A stretch of DNA of 64,000 bases from positions 55,201,501 through 55,265,500 of the forward strand of contig CM027377.1 of assembly GCA_015680905.1 (NCBI GenBank). The letters run 5' to 3'. This DNA comes from Coptis chinensis (taxonomy: Eukaryota; Streptophyta; Magnoliopsida; Ranunculales; Ranunculaceae). A model generated the notes under the pieces. It ran no database searches and was not told the DNA's origin. It saw only the letters and a list, made by a program, of their open reading frames with translations. Positions 21,313-33,593 of the stretch are shown one piece after another; positions within the stretch are counted from its first letter, which is position 1, and each line of letters begins with the position of its first letter. A program made the position numbers and the translations under genes.

Positions 21313-24300
21313 TTGTGGCGGCCCCTCCTCCAGCGGATTCCACCGCGGCCCCTCCACCTCTGGGTGGCCTTTAAGTTGCCACCGCCTCCTCCTCGATCCC
21401 ATCAACCTAATTTAGAGGTGATTAGGGTTGGCTATGGCATACTGGATGACGTCCTCATCGAGCATGTGCCTGATGTGACTAATTTCCCTCATCTTGTTCC
21501 CAATAGACCGGGGTGTCTAGTGGCCATGATCGGTCAAATTATCTCGGGTTTGAGATTCCTGTTGTCATTATTAGATGTTGAAGTGTGCAATCATTTCAAT
21601 ATTCCCCTTTGCCAAGGTATAGGCAACTTCTGTCGTATCATGTATGCCGTGAATAACTACAACCAAAGCCGTGAGCCCAAGATAGTCCTTTTCGCGACAT
21701 CATTTCACACTATTACATATGAAAGGGCACCAAGGACGTGAGCGTGGGCTATCACTCATTCTGTGTCCATCCCGGCAAACAATCTTTTGTTCTTCGAATC
21801 ACCTCTTCAGATAAAACCTGACATCATTACCCCTTGTACATCTCTGGTAATTTTCTATCCGCAGATATACCTCCCGACGTGACTCTTAATCACCTCACCT
21901 TTCTAACCAGTGGTGAGTTCCGTTACATATTTCTCTCTCTTATGTGCATTATGCCGCTGACTAATTCTTTATCTCTCTCTTGCACAGGTTGGAAGACCAA
22001 CTCTAAATCCAGCTTCTACACTGGGGTCACCTCTACGGTATTTGAGCAACTTCGCAATCTGGGCCCCTTTGAAGATGAGGTTCTTAGCATTGATCCCTCT
22101 TTACGGACTCCCCTATTGGCAGACCCGGCTTACACACCTTAGGCAAATATTCTGCTCCCTTCAACCGCCCACCGCGACCTAAAGAACGGAAGCCACGACC
22201 CTCTCCTCCTCCCTCATCAGTACCCTGTCCTACCAAATGCAAATCCCACAACCGCGACTTTACCAGGAAAACCACCACTTCCCAGGCCAAGGCCCGAGCC
22301 CTCAAAGAGATAGTAAAAAAATCCACCGCTGACCTTCCTTCTCAGTCTTGTAGATACACCTCTTCGTCCCTTCGCTCTATCTCTGATTGGGAGGATCAAT
22401 ACATCTCCCCAGATACCCCTCCCGCAGACTCATCCCCTCCTCCCATGGATATCACTAAGATCAGCCTTTTTGGCAGCGACTCAGATGACAAAGTGATAGA
22501 GGTTGTCGCTGTCCCATCAGTCTCTGTTCCACTTGACCCCTCTGCGGCTGCGGATCCTTCCTCCGGTGAACCCCCCTCTCAAGCGCAGCAGGCCCTCCCC
22601 CTCCATTGAACCTGCTGATAGGGTTATATACTAAAAGCATTACTTTTGTATTAACTCTAATTCTTTATATTTTGAATGAGAATCATATGGGCAAATGTTA
22701 TGCATATTATATATATTATTAGTTATATGCATGTGTCTAATACTTTATGTTGTAGATGATATGGTGTGTGGTGACATACGTAAGATCATATCATCGCATC
22801 TTTATAAAGTATAAGTAAATGTTCACAACCTAGATGGATTTGGATAAACCATTGGTAAGGTTGTAGTATAATCTGGTATTAGTCTATCTTGACTATAAGA
22901 TTACACTAGTACACTTTGTATGTATTGAACAGGACCAAGTGAGGTTATTTCTCTTTATACTGACTATATAAGAGAACAAACACATCTGTTATTATGGATG
23001 TTTGTCCTCTTAATCCGGATATAATAATGGGCACTTACGTGCAATGTACATTGCTTTAAATCATCAATGAGTGAGATTCATTTGCGAATCAATAAACTTG
23101 ATGGATTGGGTAATGACATTGTATGTAAGGTGTGTTGTTGATTATAGAAGGAATCCGTAACCCGTAGGAAGTCGGGTTGATGATGTCCCCTTGAGGAGCT
23201 CATAAGGATTGTCATATAAACCCTGCAGGTGGATTTATTCTGACATGACAATGAGGTCGAGTGGTACTACTCAAGGACATAAGAAGTTGATTGATGTAGT
23301 TGTCAGTAATTTGACTTAATCAACGGGCATTCGATATCTTAAACACGGGGAGATTAACGAGCATATAATATGGAGCCTATAAACGTAACACATAATTTGA
23401 GATTAGGGCGGTAGTGCAACAATGGCCTTTCGTGGAATAAGCCATTTGTTGACAGACTTGGGCTGTGTGTTCTGGGCGAACATGGGAAGCCCAAGCCTGT
23501 CAGGAGGCTCAACCCTAATTTCTCCTCATGGTCCCTGTTGTAGCCTATAAATAGAAACCTCTTTCTCTGGCTGTTTTTCTCAAGGTTTTGCTCAAGAAAA
23601 GTAGATCTAAAATCGGTTCCAAACTTTGTGAGTGAGAGAGGCCAAGAGAGAAAGAAGAGGTTGGAAGATCATTGCCCACACAACGTCCACTCTGTGCATA
23701 GGAATACAATAGAAGATCAAGAGGTTGCTGATTCTGGATTCTCAGAGTTATCACAGCTGATCTACAGGTATGTTTTCCAATCAAAATCGTGAACCCCATT
23801 AATTACGTTGTGCATGGTTTTCACGGTTTGTAGAAATTTACATTATGAAATAATGGTTCCTACACCTGCCGCCATGGCTCCACTCACTGGCCCCACCCCA
23901 TCGTCTCAGCAAAGACTCTGCTCAACCACCACTAGTGTTTGCGTCCCCCGAGATGTTTTGCCTTATCTTCAAAGTCCACGGTCATCACATCAACGTCTTG
24001 GATTCTTCTTTGGAAAATCTGGCTGTGGCCATCTGCCATGTTCTATGGTGCTCATCTCCCCGACTTGGCCTACACAGATACTGGCACCTTTGAACAGCAC
24101 CGCACCTCACTCTATGCTGGTTGGGAGAAGGTATCCAGCCTTTTCTTTGCTCCGTATTCTCTTTTGCCTTTGTATATTCTAATCTCCCCACCATTTGCAG
24201 GTGAGCCTGGATATGTCCTATATGATCCACGACCTCTTCTCTTCTTTGAGTACCGTTGAGTGCCTTGAAAAGGAGGTTGGCGGTCCCAGTGGGTTAAGGG

Positions 24301-24775
24301 CCACCTGCGCCCGCCTCCAAACAGACCTTGAGGCTGTGGCTATGGCTAAACTTTGAGCCGAAGATGAGCTGAGGACCACGGAAACTGCCCATCAGAAATT
24401 CATGGATAGAGTAAACGATCGCTTGAGTAAGCAGCGGGAAGCCCTTTTCCTCCAGCACACCGGAAGCACCAACGCCCTTCTCTCGTAGCACACCCAAGAC
24501 ATGGAGCAGCTGCGGATAAGTTTCAAGGTTCAAGCTGATAAGCGGGTGGCTAAAAAACTCTGTGAAGAACATGCCCGCCTGGTTAAAGAAGGACGCCTCC
24601 TCCCACCCAACCCTTCGTCTCCCCTACCGAAAACCAACGATGGTGCGGACCCGTTGAAACCACTTCCCCCTGCTACCTGAGGATCCTGTTGAAGCAAGTA
24701 CTCCTCCAAATCCTGCTGCAACCTCCAATGAACAGATCGCCCCTGTCGAAGACCCACTTCAAGATTTGGATTAGC
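21313..24775 (+). pseudogene. Antisense accessory ORF of the Tat element, split by a solo LTR
   Basis: It lies on the + strand, opposite to gag-pol, between integrase and 3' LTR. The first part (21313-21740) resembles the putative gypsy-type transposon domain of plants (PF04195): LISGL-like QIISGLRFLLSLLDVEV and FNIPLCQ. An intron is visible at about 21915-21988 (GTGAGT to TTGCACAG), followed by WKTNSKSSFYTG, a Pro-rich linker, and acidic DSDDKVIEV. The frame is cut by the solo LTR at 22616. It resumes at 23865 with FYGAHLPDLAYTDTG, a further intron (24130-24200) and a coiled-coil tail (RLSKQREALFLQH, QLRISFKVQADKRV). Stops and frame changes occur. Antisense ORFs at this place are known in Tat relatives; function unknown. 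Confidence 0.65.
22616..23864. mobile_element. Solo LTR (1249 bp), TSD CCTGC
   Basis: Starts TGATAGGGTTATATAC and ends TAATGGTTCCTACA, so it has TG...CA ends. CCTGC stands on both sides (22611-22615, 23865-23869). No second LTR or internal genes are present, so it arose by LTR-LTR recombination. It interrupts the antisense ORF. The superfamily is not certain; TATAAATAG near 23546 is a good promoter TATA box. Confidence 0.85.
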
Positions 24776-24974
24776 CTCTCTATTGGCTCTCCGTTTGCCT
24801 CTCAAATTATATTTTGAATGTACCTTAGCTGTTTTGTAATTGACTTTGACATTGGTAGTACTCAGTTGTTATTTTCATAACGCTTAATTACCCGATTTGA
24901 AATGCTCTGTTCCCCTCTCTTGTTCTTATCTCTATTTGTTGTAATTATGGTATTGAATGTGGTTCCCCTATGTG

Positions 24975-25274
24975 TGCCTCAGGCACCTCCTCCACGAAGG
25001 GCTCCTCCCGCTTCGCAAGCTCTAGCAATCCATGCACCCCGTTGGGGCAACTCTTCCTGCCCCGAACTTGATCTGGATCTCTCGTCCGGGAAGGGCTCCT
25101 CCCCCTCGTGGTCCCTATAACAGATTGTCGGGGTCTTTTCTATGCCCCCATGTGCATTTTGGACCTCTCATCTGTGAAGGGCTACTCCCACTTTGTGGAA
25201 TCCAATAGGCCGCGTTGACCTTTGATGGCAACTCGTCCTGCCCCCAATTTGCCTTCAGCCGCTCGCCGGCGAAG
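24975..25274 (+). repeat. Diverged GC-rich tandem repeat in the Tat 3' region
   Basis: Three or four units of about 110-130 bp share GAAGGGCTCCTCCC, GGGGCAACTC-TCCTGCCCC and CTCGTCCGGGAAGG words, at about 24995, 25090, 25175 and 25225. Non-coding minisatellites of this kind are common in the 3' regions of Tat elements. Confidence 0.65.
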
Positions 25275-25279
25275 GACTC

Positions 25280-26879
25280 TGATAAGTGCTCAAAAAGTGC
25301 AATTTAACTCTCGATTATGCCTCTTGTTTAGCTATCTTAGTGGACTAATAGTGTTTATAAGTTATGTTTTATGATTCTACAGGTGAAAAAGAGAGTTTTG
25401 TGGAATATTAGAGAAAAAGTGGTAAAACGGAGCAATTCAGAGTATTAAGGATCACATGGGAAGCACGTGAACAATCATGGAGAGGGCCAATGAATTGAAG
25501 CTATTAAAGATGTGACTTGGACCTATTTTAAAGCCTATTTGGAAGCCCAAGGCCAAAGAATCCGTTGCTTGGACCAAAGCCCGCAAAAGAGGATATAAGG
25601 ATAGAGCAGAAAAGACAAAATAGACTTCCGCGTCTGGGACGCATGGATCGCGCATTCAAACGCATTGCTCCCGCGTCTGAGACACAAGGATCGTGCGTCC
25701 AGATGCATGAAACGACACTATAGCCAATTCCTTCTCAGTTTTGGAGACGAAGTTGGACTCTGAAAGAAGTTGATTTGTATTAGAAAACAAATGGCGGTTT
25801 AGAATGCTTCTAGAACTCATTGTAACCCCTATAAATAGAGGACCTAAATGCCTCATATAATTTGCCAATTCACTTATATTCTTGTCTCCAGAACTTGAGG
25901 CAGAGAGAGATTAATAATAAAATATTCAGTTTTAACTAGTCGAGTCTTAATAAGTTAGTCTTTCTAGTCTTATGTTCTTCGACTCTTCTTCTTCTTGTTC
26001 TTCATGTTCTTCCTTCTTTATGGAAGGCTAATTTTCTCCTTCAAGGAAGGAGATGAAGCCGATGTTTAAGGTTTAATGATTCTTCTGGTTCATGGTGTTC
26101 TTCAATCAGGTTAGTTCTTTATGTTTTTAGTTATTAGTTCCATTGCCCACACCAGGGGATGGAAGAATAGAATAAGGTTTATGCTTTGCAATATTAATAT
26201 CATGCTAGTGTTCTTTACTTTTCTTCTATTAATATAGTTATTTAGAGTTAGGGAAGTATTCTTTGTGTTGCCTTAGAAGGGGTAACTCAGGGAGTGGCTG
26301 CCTAGGGGAAGTATTCTTTGTGCTTGCCTTAAGTGGTGATTCATTGAATGGCCGCCCTATTAGTAAGTACTCCTTGATATTGCTCTCGGTAATACATTGA
26401 ATGGCTGTTCGAGCTTACATAAAAGGAAAGAAGATATTAATAGTATAAACATAGAAACAACCTTAAATAGAGTTAATTGTTAACGATGTTTCATCCAAGA
26501 GGGCATCAACACTCGCTCGATTGCCTAATTGTTGTCTACTTGTAAGAAAAACCATAAAGCTGAGGTCATAGATCAAAAGTATTGGTGGATTCTAATCTCT
26601 TGAATTCCCTCTCTTATAAATTCTCAATAGTTTAGTTAATTTAGTTTAGTTTAGCATTAGAATCTAAAATTTCTACAATCATAGTTTTTAATCCCTCAAC
26701 CCCCCTTTCCAGTCTTGTCCTTCACATAACATACACTTAAAAGTGGAACGATACCCTACTCATCCTTTACTTATTGAGGGATAATTAGGTTTTGATACGC
26801 TTCTATTTTGTTCAATGACCATCATCTATCTACATCATCCATATACCATCTCATCCACACACAAAAGGAGCGCGTGTCA
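25280..26879. mobile_element. Solo LTR (1600 bp), TSD GACTC
   Basis: Starts TGATAAGTGCTCAAAAAG and ends GGAGCGCGTGTCA, flanked by GACTC at 25275-25279 and 26880-26884. It contains a TATA box (CTATAAATAG near 25830) and short GC-rich words (CGCGTCTGGGACGC). Size and start resemble Ty3/gypsy LTRs; the family is not proven. No open frame. Confidence 0.85.
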
Positions 26880-27013
26880 GACTCCTTTCCCCAAGCAGTA
26901 TCTAACGTGATTGTTTGAAGTATGTATGACAAGGTATATTCTCTCCTCAAAAGTGCTATTGTATTATATATTTACAAACAGCTCCAGTGTTTTGTCCTGG
27001 ATCTCCATTACAT

Positions 27014-28140
27014 TCAAGTGTAGAATTTTTTCAACATTCTCACATTCCACGACTTTTCTATTACTTTTCCTTCCCTGGTCTGTAGTTTGTATGTGCCAGC
27101 CCCTCCCACGTCGACCACTGTATAGGGCCCCTCCCAGATTGGGCCCAGCTTTTCATCATTCTCTTTCTTGGTATTGGGAGTCACTCGTTGCAGCACTGAA
27201 TCCCATATTCTGAACTATCGCAGCTGGACTCTCTTGTTATACTGTCTCTAAAGGCGTCGGTGATACTCCTCTAGTCTGATGCGTGCCGCGTCACTTCTCT
27301 CTTCTACCAAATTCATATCGGTTGCCAGTATACTTTCGTTTACACCCATTTCCACCACTTTTGTTCCCGTTGTGGCTACCACCATTTTCGAGGGGATCAC
27401 GGCCTCGACACCGTAAGCTAAAGAGAAGGGAGTTTCACCGGTGGACGTTCGAGGCGTGGTTCTATAAGCCCAGAGAACGTGATTCAGTTCATCTGCCCAT
27501 GCACCTTTCTTATCCTCTAGCTTTCTCTTGAGATTGATCATAACAGTCTTATTAGAAGATTCTGCTTGCCCGTTGCCTTCAGGATTGTATGGAGCCGAGA
27601 ACCCTTGTTTCACCTTGTACACTTGTAAGAACGCCTCCACCTTTGATCCCGTGAACTGGTTTCCATTGTCCACAATGATTGTATATGGCAATCCAAATCT
27701 ACAGATGATGTTCTCCCATAAGAATTTAATCACTTGTGTTTCCTTCACCTGCTGCAGGGATACAACCTCTATCCATTTGGTAAAATAGTCTGTGGCCACT
27801 AGCATTAACCTCCTCTTGTCGTTGGCCATGGGCAATGGACCCACTATATCCATTGCCCACATCACGAATGGCCACGGACTAGACACACTATGTAGTGGTT
27901 CTACTGGCGCAAAGATCACCTGAGCAAATCTCTGACATATATCACACCACTTAGCATATTTCACGGCATCCCTCTTCATGTGGGGCCAAAAGTAGCCCTG
28001 TGTTATCAATCGGTGCGCCATGGTTCTGCCCACCGAATGGCTTCCACAATCTCCTTCATGTAACTCCGCCAACACCTCTAAGGCCAGCATCGGTCCGAGA
28101 CATTTCAACAAAGGTCCGTTAAAGTTCTTTCAATATAACT
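27014..28140 (-). pseudogene. Tat integrase, broken
   Basis: Begins NFNGPLLKCLGPMLALEVL, in the same frame as the RNase H before it but after a TGA at about 28130. The HHCC zinc site is intact (H...H...CDICQRFA at about 27935). The catalytic core shows WAMDIVGPLP (first Asp), TIIVDNGNQF (second Asp) and NGQAESSNK (Glu). A chromatin-binding-like C-terminus, 27196-27014 (LGPIWEGPYTVVDV), is in another frame after a break at 27248-27196. The protein would insert element cDNA into the genome. Confidence 0.9.
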
Positions 28141-28640
28141 CTCCTTCTAATAGAATGTGCCTTCGAGAAGTTTGTTCCAATCTTCTTTTCTCCTTTTTAT
28201 CCGTCACCAAGTCCCCAGATAAAAAGCTCTTGATAGGATTCAACCAACTCTCCTCTTCCTCCTCGGCTTGACATATCTCCGCCCCTTCCTCTTCCACTTC
28301 CTCGGTATTGCGTCTTTCCAATCGCTTTATCTTTATCACTCTCTCCTCAGATCCGGGTATTGCCACGGCCACATATGCTAAGGCATCAACATGTATGTTC
28401 TCGCCGCCACCCAGATGCACGAACTTGATCTTTGTAAACCTGGTAGATCTCTTTTGTAACACTTTCAAATACTTTGCCATCCATAGACACCGCGTGGCAA
28501 ACCCTCCATTTGCCTGACACACTACCAGATTCGATTCCGAATACACCGTCAGCTCTTTTACCCCTACATCCTCAGCCATTCTCAAACCCGCTATCACTGC
28601 CTCATACTCTGATTCATTGTTGGATGTCGCAAATCCTAGT
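28128..28640 (-). pseudogene. Second (archaeal-type) RNase H of the Tat element
   Basis: ATSNNESEYEAVIAGLRMAEDVG gives the catalytic Glu region. VYSESNLVVCQANGGF has Ser where the second acidic residue is usually Asp (DS), and H-LGGGENIHVDALAY holds the last Asp. An upstream segment in another frame (28796-28617, WRVFADWSATDACSG) holds the first strand, which would carry the first Asp (ADWS). Presence of this domain between RNase H and integrase is the mark of Tat elements. Confidence 0.8.
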
Positions 28641-28799
28641 TAGTTCCATCTTGCTGTTATCTGGTGTAACCAATACCACCACTATCCCACTGCATGCGTC
28701 TGTGGCCGACCAGTCGGCGAACACTCTCCACCCATTTCTCTTGTCCCAAGGGTCCAACAAATCCTGCTCAATGGTTGTCTCCGGCTCCATGACCATCTC

Positions 28800-30168
28800 T
28801 TCTCCCCAGGTGGGATCCTCCGCTAGGAACTATGCTAGGAATTTTGCCATAACCTGCGCCTTCTCCGCCGCCCTCTTTTTGATACTGTATCTCGTATGAA
28901 CTCAACTTACTGCCCACTTTAACATTCTCCCAGATTTTTCCGCTTTTACCGCTTGTTTTAAAGGTAGATTTTTTACTACCACTACCGAGTGTGCTTCGAA
29001 ATACGATTTCTACTTCAAGGCAGAGAAAACCAATACCAAACCATACTTTTCTACTCTACTATACCGGGTCTCGGCATCCAACAATGCTTTACTTTGGAAG
29101 TACACCGACTTCTCTATCTTACCAATGATTCGGACTAGCACTGAGCTAACTGCATATTCCGTGACCCCCAGATACAAGTAAAGTTTTTATCCCTGTTCAG
29201 GTCGCGACAATAAAGGGGACTTTCCCAAATAACTCTTCAATTCTTGAAACTCCTCCTCGCATTCTGTGGTCCATACGAAATTGGGAGTGTTTCTTAGCAA
29301 CCGATATAGCGGCCTACACTTGTCCAATGACTTTGAGATGAATCTGTTCAAGGTCGCGACCCTTCTCGCAAGTCTCTGCACCTCTTTGATGTCTGCAACG
29401 ACGGCATATCCACCAAGGCTCTTATCTGCTCAGGGTTAGCCTCTATTCCCCGGTAAGTAACTATGTAACCCAGGAACTTCCCCGTGGTCACGCCGAATGT
29501 ACACTTGTTTGGGTTGAGCTTCAAATTCTGTGTCCAAAGTATATCGAACGTCTCTTTCAAACCCTTTAAATGTTCCTCCTCTGACATACTCTTCTCCACC
29601 ATGTCATCTATGTATATCTCAATCCCCTTTCGGATCTTATTTTCAAACGTTTTCTCCCCTAGCCGTTGAAATGTAGCCCCAGCGTTCTTCAATCCAAACG
29701 GCATTCTAGTATAACAATATGTATCGCCTTCTACCACAAAGGCTGTCTTTTCCTGATCAGGCCCATACATCGTGACTTGGTTGTATCCCATAGATGCGTC
29801 CATGAAAGAGAATATTTTGAACCCCGCGGTTCTATCCACCAATTCGTCCACTCTCGGCAAAGGGTAGCTTTCTTTAGGACATTCTTAGTTCACATCAGTG
29901 AAGTCGACACACATACGAACATTGCCATTCTTCTTCGGTACCGCAACCACATTAGACAACCAGTCGGTGAACGCCACCTCTCGTATTATACCAGCCCCCT
30001 TCAACCTTGCAACCTCCTCGCAAATTCCTTCAGCGTACTTAGGCCTAATGCTTCACATCTTATGTCTCACCGGCTTAGCATCTTTCTTCATGTGCAACTA
30101 ATGACATGCGAATTCTGGGTCCAATCCGATGACCTCCTCAATCGTCCATGCAAATACCGCTTTATTGG
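28800..30168 (-). pseudogene. Tat reverse transcriptase and RNase H, broken
   Basis: Starts near 30168 at ANKAVFAWTIEEVIG, directly after the CACTA-like insertion. Motifs follow: GIIREVAFTDWLSNVV, VPKKNGNVRMCVDF, a TAA at about 29889, FSFMDASMGYNQ, RMPFGLKNAGATFQR, and the active site YIDDMV at about 29610. The frame breaks near 29380. The connection region reads SLDKCRPLYRLLR, and RNase H remains as YLYLGVTEYAVSSVLVR with further stops to about 28830 (AQVMAKFLA). Conserved Asp residues of the polymerase remain, but the chain is interrupted at several places. Confidence 0.9.
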
Positions 30169-31234
30169 CACCACAAATTTTCATACAAATCTAGAGATAC
30201 CCAGTAAACCCATGCATACATACACCCTAACAAATCAAACTCCATTATAGAAACTAGAATCATATATACTTTTATTACCAACATAAATCACTCCAACAAC
30301 TTGTTCATATTACATGACATATTCACAAAGAAAATAATAAATAATTCGAACAAAGTCGCATAATCCTAATAATTCAATTTAAATAACTCATCCAACAAAA
30401 TACAAAGCAACTGATGATACTGATCCACCTCAAACAAACTTAAGCGAGATACCAAGCTGGTGTTTCCTTATAACTCTTTCCTTTCTCGAACGCCATTGAT
30501 TCATAACCTAAAAAACAATGTGAAGAAGATTTATTAAACTAAAAATGTAATTATATGTTAGCTTGTTTAATAAGTATACTAAAAATGTAATTATATAAGA
30601 ATCCAAAAACAATGCTAGCTAAAACAACAGTCGTTGCCCTCCAATATTTCTACAGATATTTCTACAGAAACAACAGTCATCAATAGTATACCGAGTCTAT
30701 GTAGCGCAACTTCCGCACCTCCAATCCCAAAAAAAAAAAGATAATAATGTGATTCCATTGGGGGAAAAACTTTTTAAAATAGAGAAATGGTACGCCACTG
30801 TGTCAACCTGCATTTGTTTTATGCCCAAGTGAATATAAAATCTTAGGACATGATAAAAGCTAAATAGGAAGAGACCTTTGAGCACAAACCTGAAATGCAT
30901 TCCTAAGGGCTTTATATTTGTTAGTCTGACTAGTGCCACCAAGGTGAACCTCGTACATATCCCAATTATTCTTTTATATCTCATGTTTCATGTCATAACT
31001 ATTATAAAGTTATAAAGCTGGAATCTATGATACATAATCTAGTGTATTGGCAACTATACTAGTGCCTCTAATTTGGGCGAGGGGGGAGCTCTAGGTGGAC
31101 GTAATTTAATCATATTGTGACTATTAGAACACAAATTGATAAACAGAGGGCTGGCTATTACCATCATAAGAAAATATAGAAACAACACTAGTACGCAGTA
31201 TTATTAAAGACAGAGAATGAGAGTATTCTATTAC

Positions 31235-31651
31235 CAGCACACCAGCACCTTCACCAATGACAAAACCATCGCAATCTTTATCCCAAGGCCTTGAAGCTCT
31301 TTGGGGCTCATCATTCCTTTGAGACAAAGCCCTACATGCTATGAACCCACCAACCTCAAGAGCAATGATGTAGTAGCCTCGGTCCCCCCTGTTACCATGA
31401 TATCAGCTTCCCCTCTTCTAATGTGATTTGCAGCTGCATAAAAGTAGTAATTTGCAGTTGCACAAGCTGTTGAGATGGAATAATTAGGACCCATTAGTCC
31501 CGTGTCAATGGGTAATAGTGTTGATCCCATGTTGGTGATAGGGTAGGGAATGAAGAAAGGACTGATCTTTTTTAACCCTTTTAGTGTAAGAGATTCAACT
31601 CCACTGCTGAAAGCTAATAAGCCCCCATACTCCAATTTTTTATTTGTCCAT
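31235..31651 (-). pseudogene. Beta-ketoacyl-ACP synthase I-like gene fragment (captured)
   Basis: Reads GGLLAFSSGVESLTLKG, then KKISPFFIPYPITNMGS, then SISTACATANYYFYAAANH with the catalytic Cys of the condensing enzyme, then [18 protein letters not shown] frameshift at about 31370 follows, then [17 protein letters not shown] and [12 protein letters not shown], ending at a splice donor (GTAATAG, 31234). An acceptor (TTTAG) precedes 31651. These are one or two exons of a plastid fatty-acid elongation enzyme, lacking both ends. Host genes caught in CACTA elements usually look like this. Downstream - strand pieces (YEVHLGGTSQTNKYKALRN near 30930) may be exons of another gene that I do not recognise. 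Confidence 0.85.
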
Positions 31652-31671
31652 CTAAATACCATAGAAATCAA

Positions 31672-32340
31672 TAATTCATATCAGTATTTGATCAGTATGG
31701 TGTTAGTGTAATACGAAATTCATGTTGATAAAAGGTGTAATGAAATAAAAAAAAAACATCAAATAACAAACAAGCACAGAAAAAGGGTGAGATTTCAGTT
31801 GGGGTTTCGTGGTGGGTACCTTAGAATTTAGGGCAAGTAATTATGAAAACAACAATTAGCTTGAAGATAAGATATTTTTGGCTTTTGATTATTCTCTACA
31901 TCTTTACCTCTCATTTTTCTGTTTTCCACTCCTACGCTTGAAAACCCCTTCAGGCAAAAACCGAATTGTTCTTCTCAAAATTGCCTCTTCCCATTTTAAG
32001 TTCAAGTGCAAATCCCCTTCTTCTCGATTGTTTCAAGACCAGTGTGATTTAGATAGAGAGAGAGCTTAGCTAGGGTTTCAAGTAGCAGAGGAGGTGATTT
32101 TGTTGTTACGGAGGTGGAGTCGGGGGTTCCCTTTTAATCTCAAGAAGAAGGCGGCGAATAATTAAGGGCTTTCTTTGATTTTTTGTTTGGTTTTGTTTTT
32201 ACTGATTAAGGGTTTTCTTCTAAGGACTCGATCCTTGAGTTGTTGATGCTTCGATTAAACGCACCAGCAACCCGTAAGTTTTTCACTTTTTCTTCTTGGG
32301 TATTTCTCTCGACTCCTTGACCACTCTTGACGTTTTACTA
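31672..32340. other. Inner part of the CACTA-like element
   Basis: No supported gene. It looks like a 5' UTR or promoter of a captured gene on the + strand, being rich in CTTTTCTT and containing AGAGAGAGAGC near 32055, but no protein could be followed. Confidence 0.4.
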
Positions 32341-32917
32341 TAAAATAGAAACACTAATTTAAGGGTCTCTGAATAAAATGTTAACCTGCCAAATGTATTG
32401 ACAGTTTAGGAACTATGGGGGTTATCGGTTGTGCTAGAACCGTCAAAATAATTCTTGATGGGTCTATCTTACTTTCGTCAGAAATAGAATTATATCAGCT
32501 GATGGTTTTGCCAAGTAAGTCATAAATTATAATGACACCTGTGTTGGTTACGTCAAAATTGGACAAAACCAATAAATTTTTAAGTACTTTGGTTTATTAT
32601 ATTTCTGACTTGACTGTTTTAGGACACCCGTCATCAAATTATCAAATTTTCTTGACTCTTGTGTTAGACGCGACATAATGTTGTAACAACCGTCATAAAA
32701 CCATCATATTTTCTTGACGCTTGTGTTATACGTGACATAATGTTGTAACAGCTGTCATAAAACCATCATATTTGTTTGACGCTTATGTTATACCTGACAT
32801 AATGTTGCAACAACTGTCATAAAAATTATGCCAAAATACCTATCTTGACGGTTTTCAATAAAGTTGTCAAAATAGATAAAAAAACATGCATCATAATATG
32901 TCTTTTTTTTAGTAGTG
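32341..32917 (-). repeat. CACTA subterminal repeats
   Basis: Units of about 70 bp recur at about 32630, 32690 and 32750. Each contains CGTGACATAATGTTG(T/C)AAC and (G/C)TGTCATAAAACCATCATA. Such repeats bind the transposase in CACTA elements; that function is inferred here. Confidence 0.7.
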
Positions 32918-33420
32918 ATGCTTGCCTCTTCCTGGGAAGCGAAGTCTCTCCCTCTGATCCACGAACCAATCTCTTCACCGTACTATGATGACCGTTCTTG
33001 GCCGTCACCTGATCCCCGCGGATCTCATACACCCCAGGGGGAAATCGGATCACTTGGTAGTAGGTAGAGGGAACCTCTTTCATCTCATGAATCCACCTTC
33101 TTCCCAAGATGGCGTTATATTGTGAATCGGCATCCACCACTTTGAGCCTAGAGAACACTGTAACCGGTCCCGTGGTCACTGGGAGTAAGAGCTCCCCTAG
33201 AGGCTCAGTCATGCTTTCGTTGAAACCATACAAATTTGTCGGCGAGGGCTTCATTTGCTTCTTTTCTATCTTCATTTCCTCCATTGTCCCTCTAAACAGC
33301 AAATCCACCGTGACTGCCGTAGTCAACTAACACCCTTTTCACCATGTAATTTCCCATCGCCACCGTGATTACCAATGCATCCTCATGCAGGGAATCAACT
33401 GCTTGGAGATCTACATCGGT
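32918..33420 (-). pseudogene. Tat protease region, broken and cut by the CACTA-like insertion
   Basis: DALVITVAMGNYMVKRVLVDYGS holds the active-site motif (normally D-T/N-G-S), followed by a frameshift at about 33320. Then come VDLLFRGTMEEMKIE, LYGFNESMTEPLGELLLPV, and the typical end QYNAILGRRWIHEM and YYQVIRFPPGVYEIRGDQ. Coding is lost at the insertion (SLPRKRQAS). The aspartic protease would process gag-pol. Confidence 0.8.
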
Positions 33421-33593
33421 GAACACTATGCTTCCCCTACCGCTCGCGGACCATGGGGTTACCCGCGAATGGCCTACTGACTCATGGACCTGTTATATGC
33501 TCGCAGCTCGTCTTATCCTGTCTCGGTGTGCGTTGTGGCTCAATATCTCTCCACTGAAAATTACATTGATCGTTCCCAATATTCTTCCCTGAG

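Larger units (their letters stand above)
30169..32917. mobile_element. CACTA-like element carrying a host-gene fragment
   Basis: The right end is AGTAGTG (32911-32917), the reverse complement of CACTACT. It is preceded by about 550 bp of subterminal repeats with the words TGACGGT, ATGACATAATGTTG and CGTCAAAATA, the style of CACTA (EnSpm) ends. The left limit is inferred at CACCACAAATTTT (30169), where reverse transcriptase coding stops; it is diverged, and no perfect 3-bp duplication is seen (TGG versus ATG). No transposase is present. It separates the protease and reverse transcriptase of the Tat element. Confidence 0.6.

Noticed and set aside
31235..31651. A functional ketoacyl-ACP synthase gene
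   Set aside because: Both ends are missing, it has a frameshift after GGTEA, and it is enclosed by transposon sequence.
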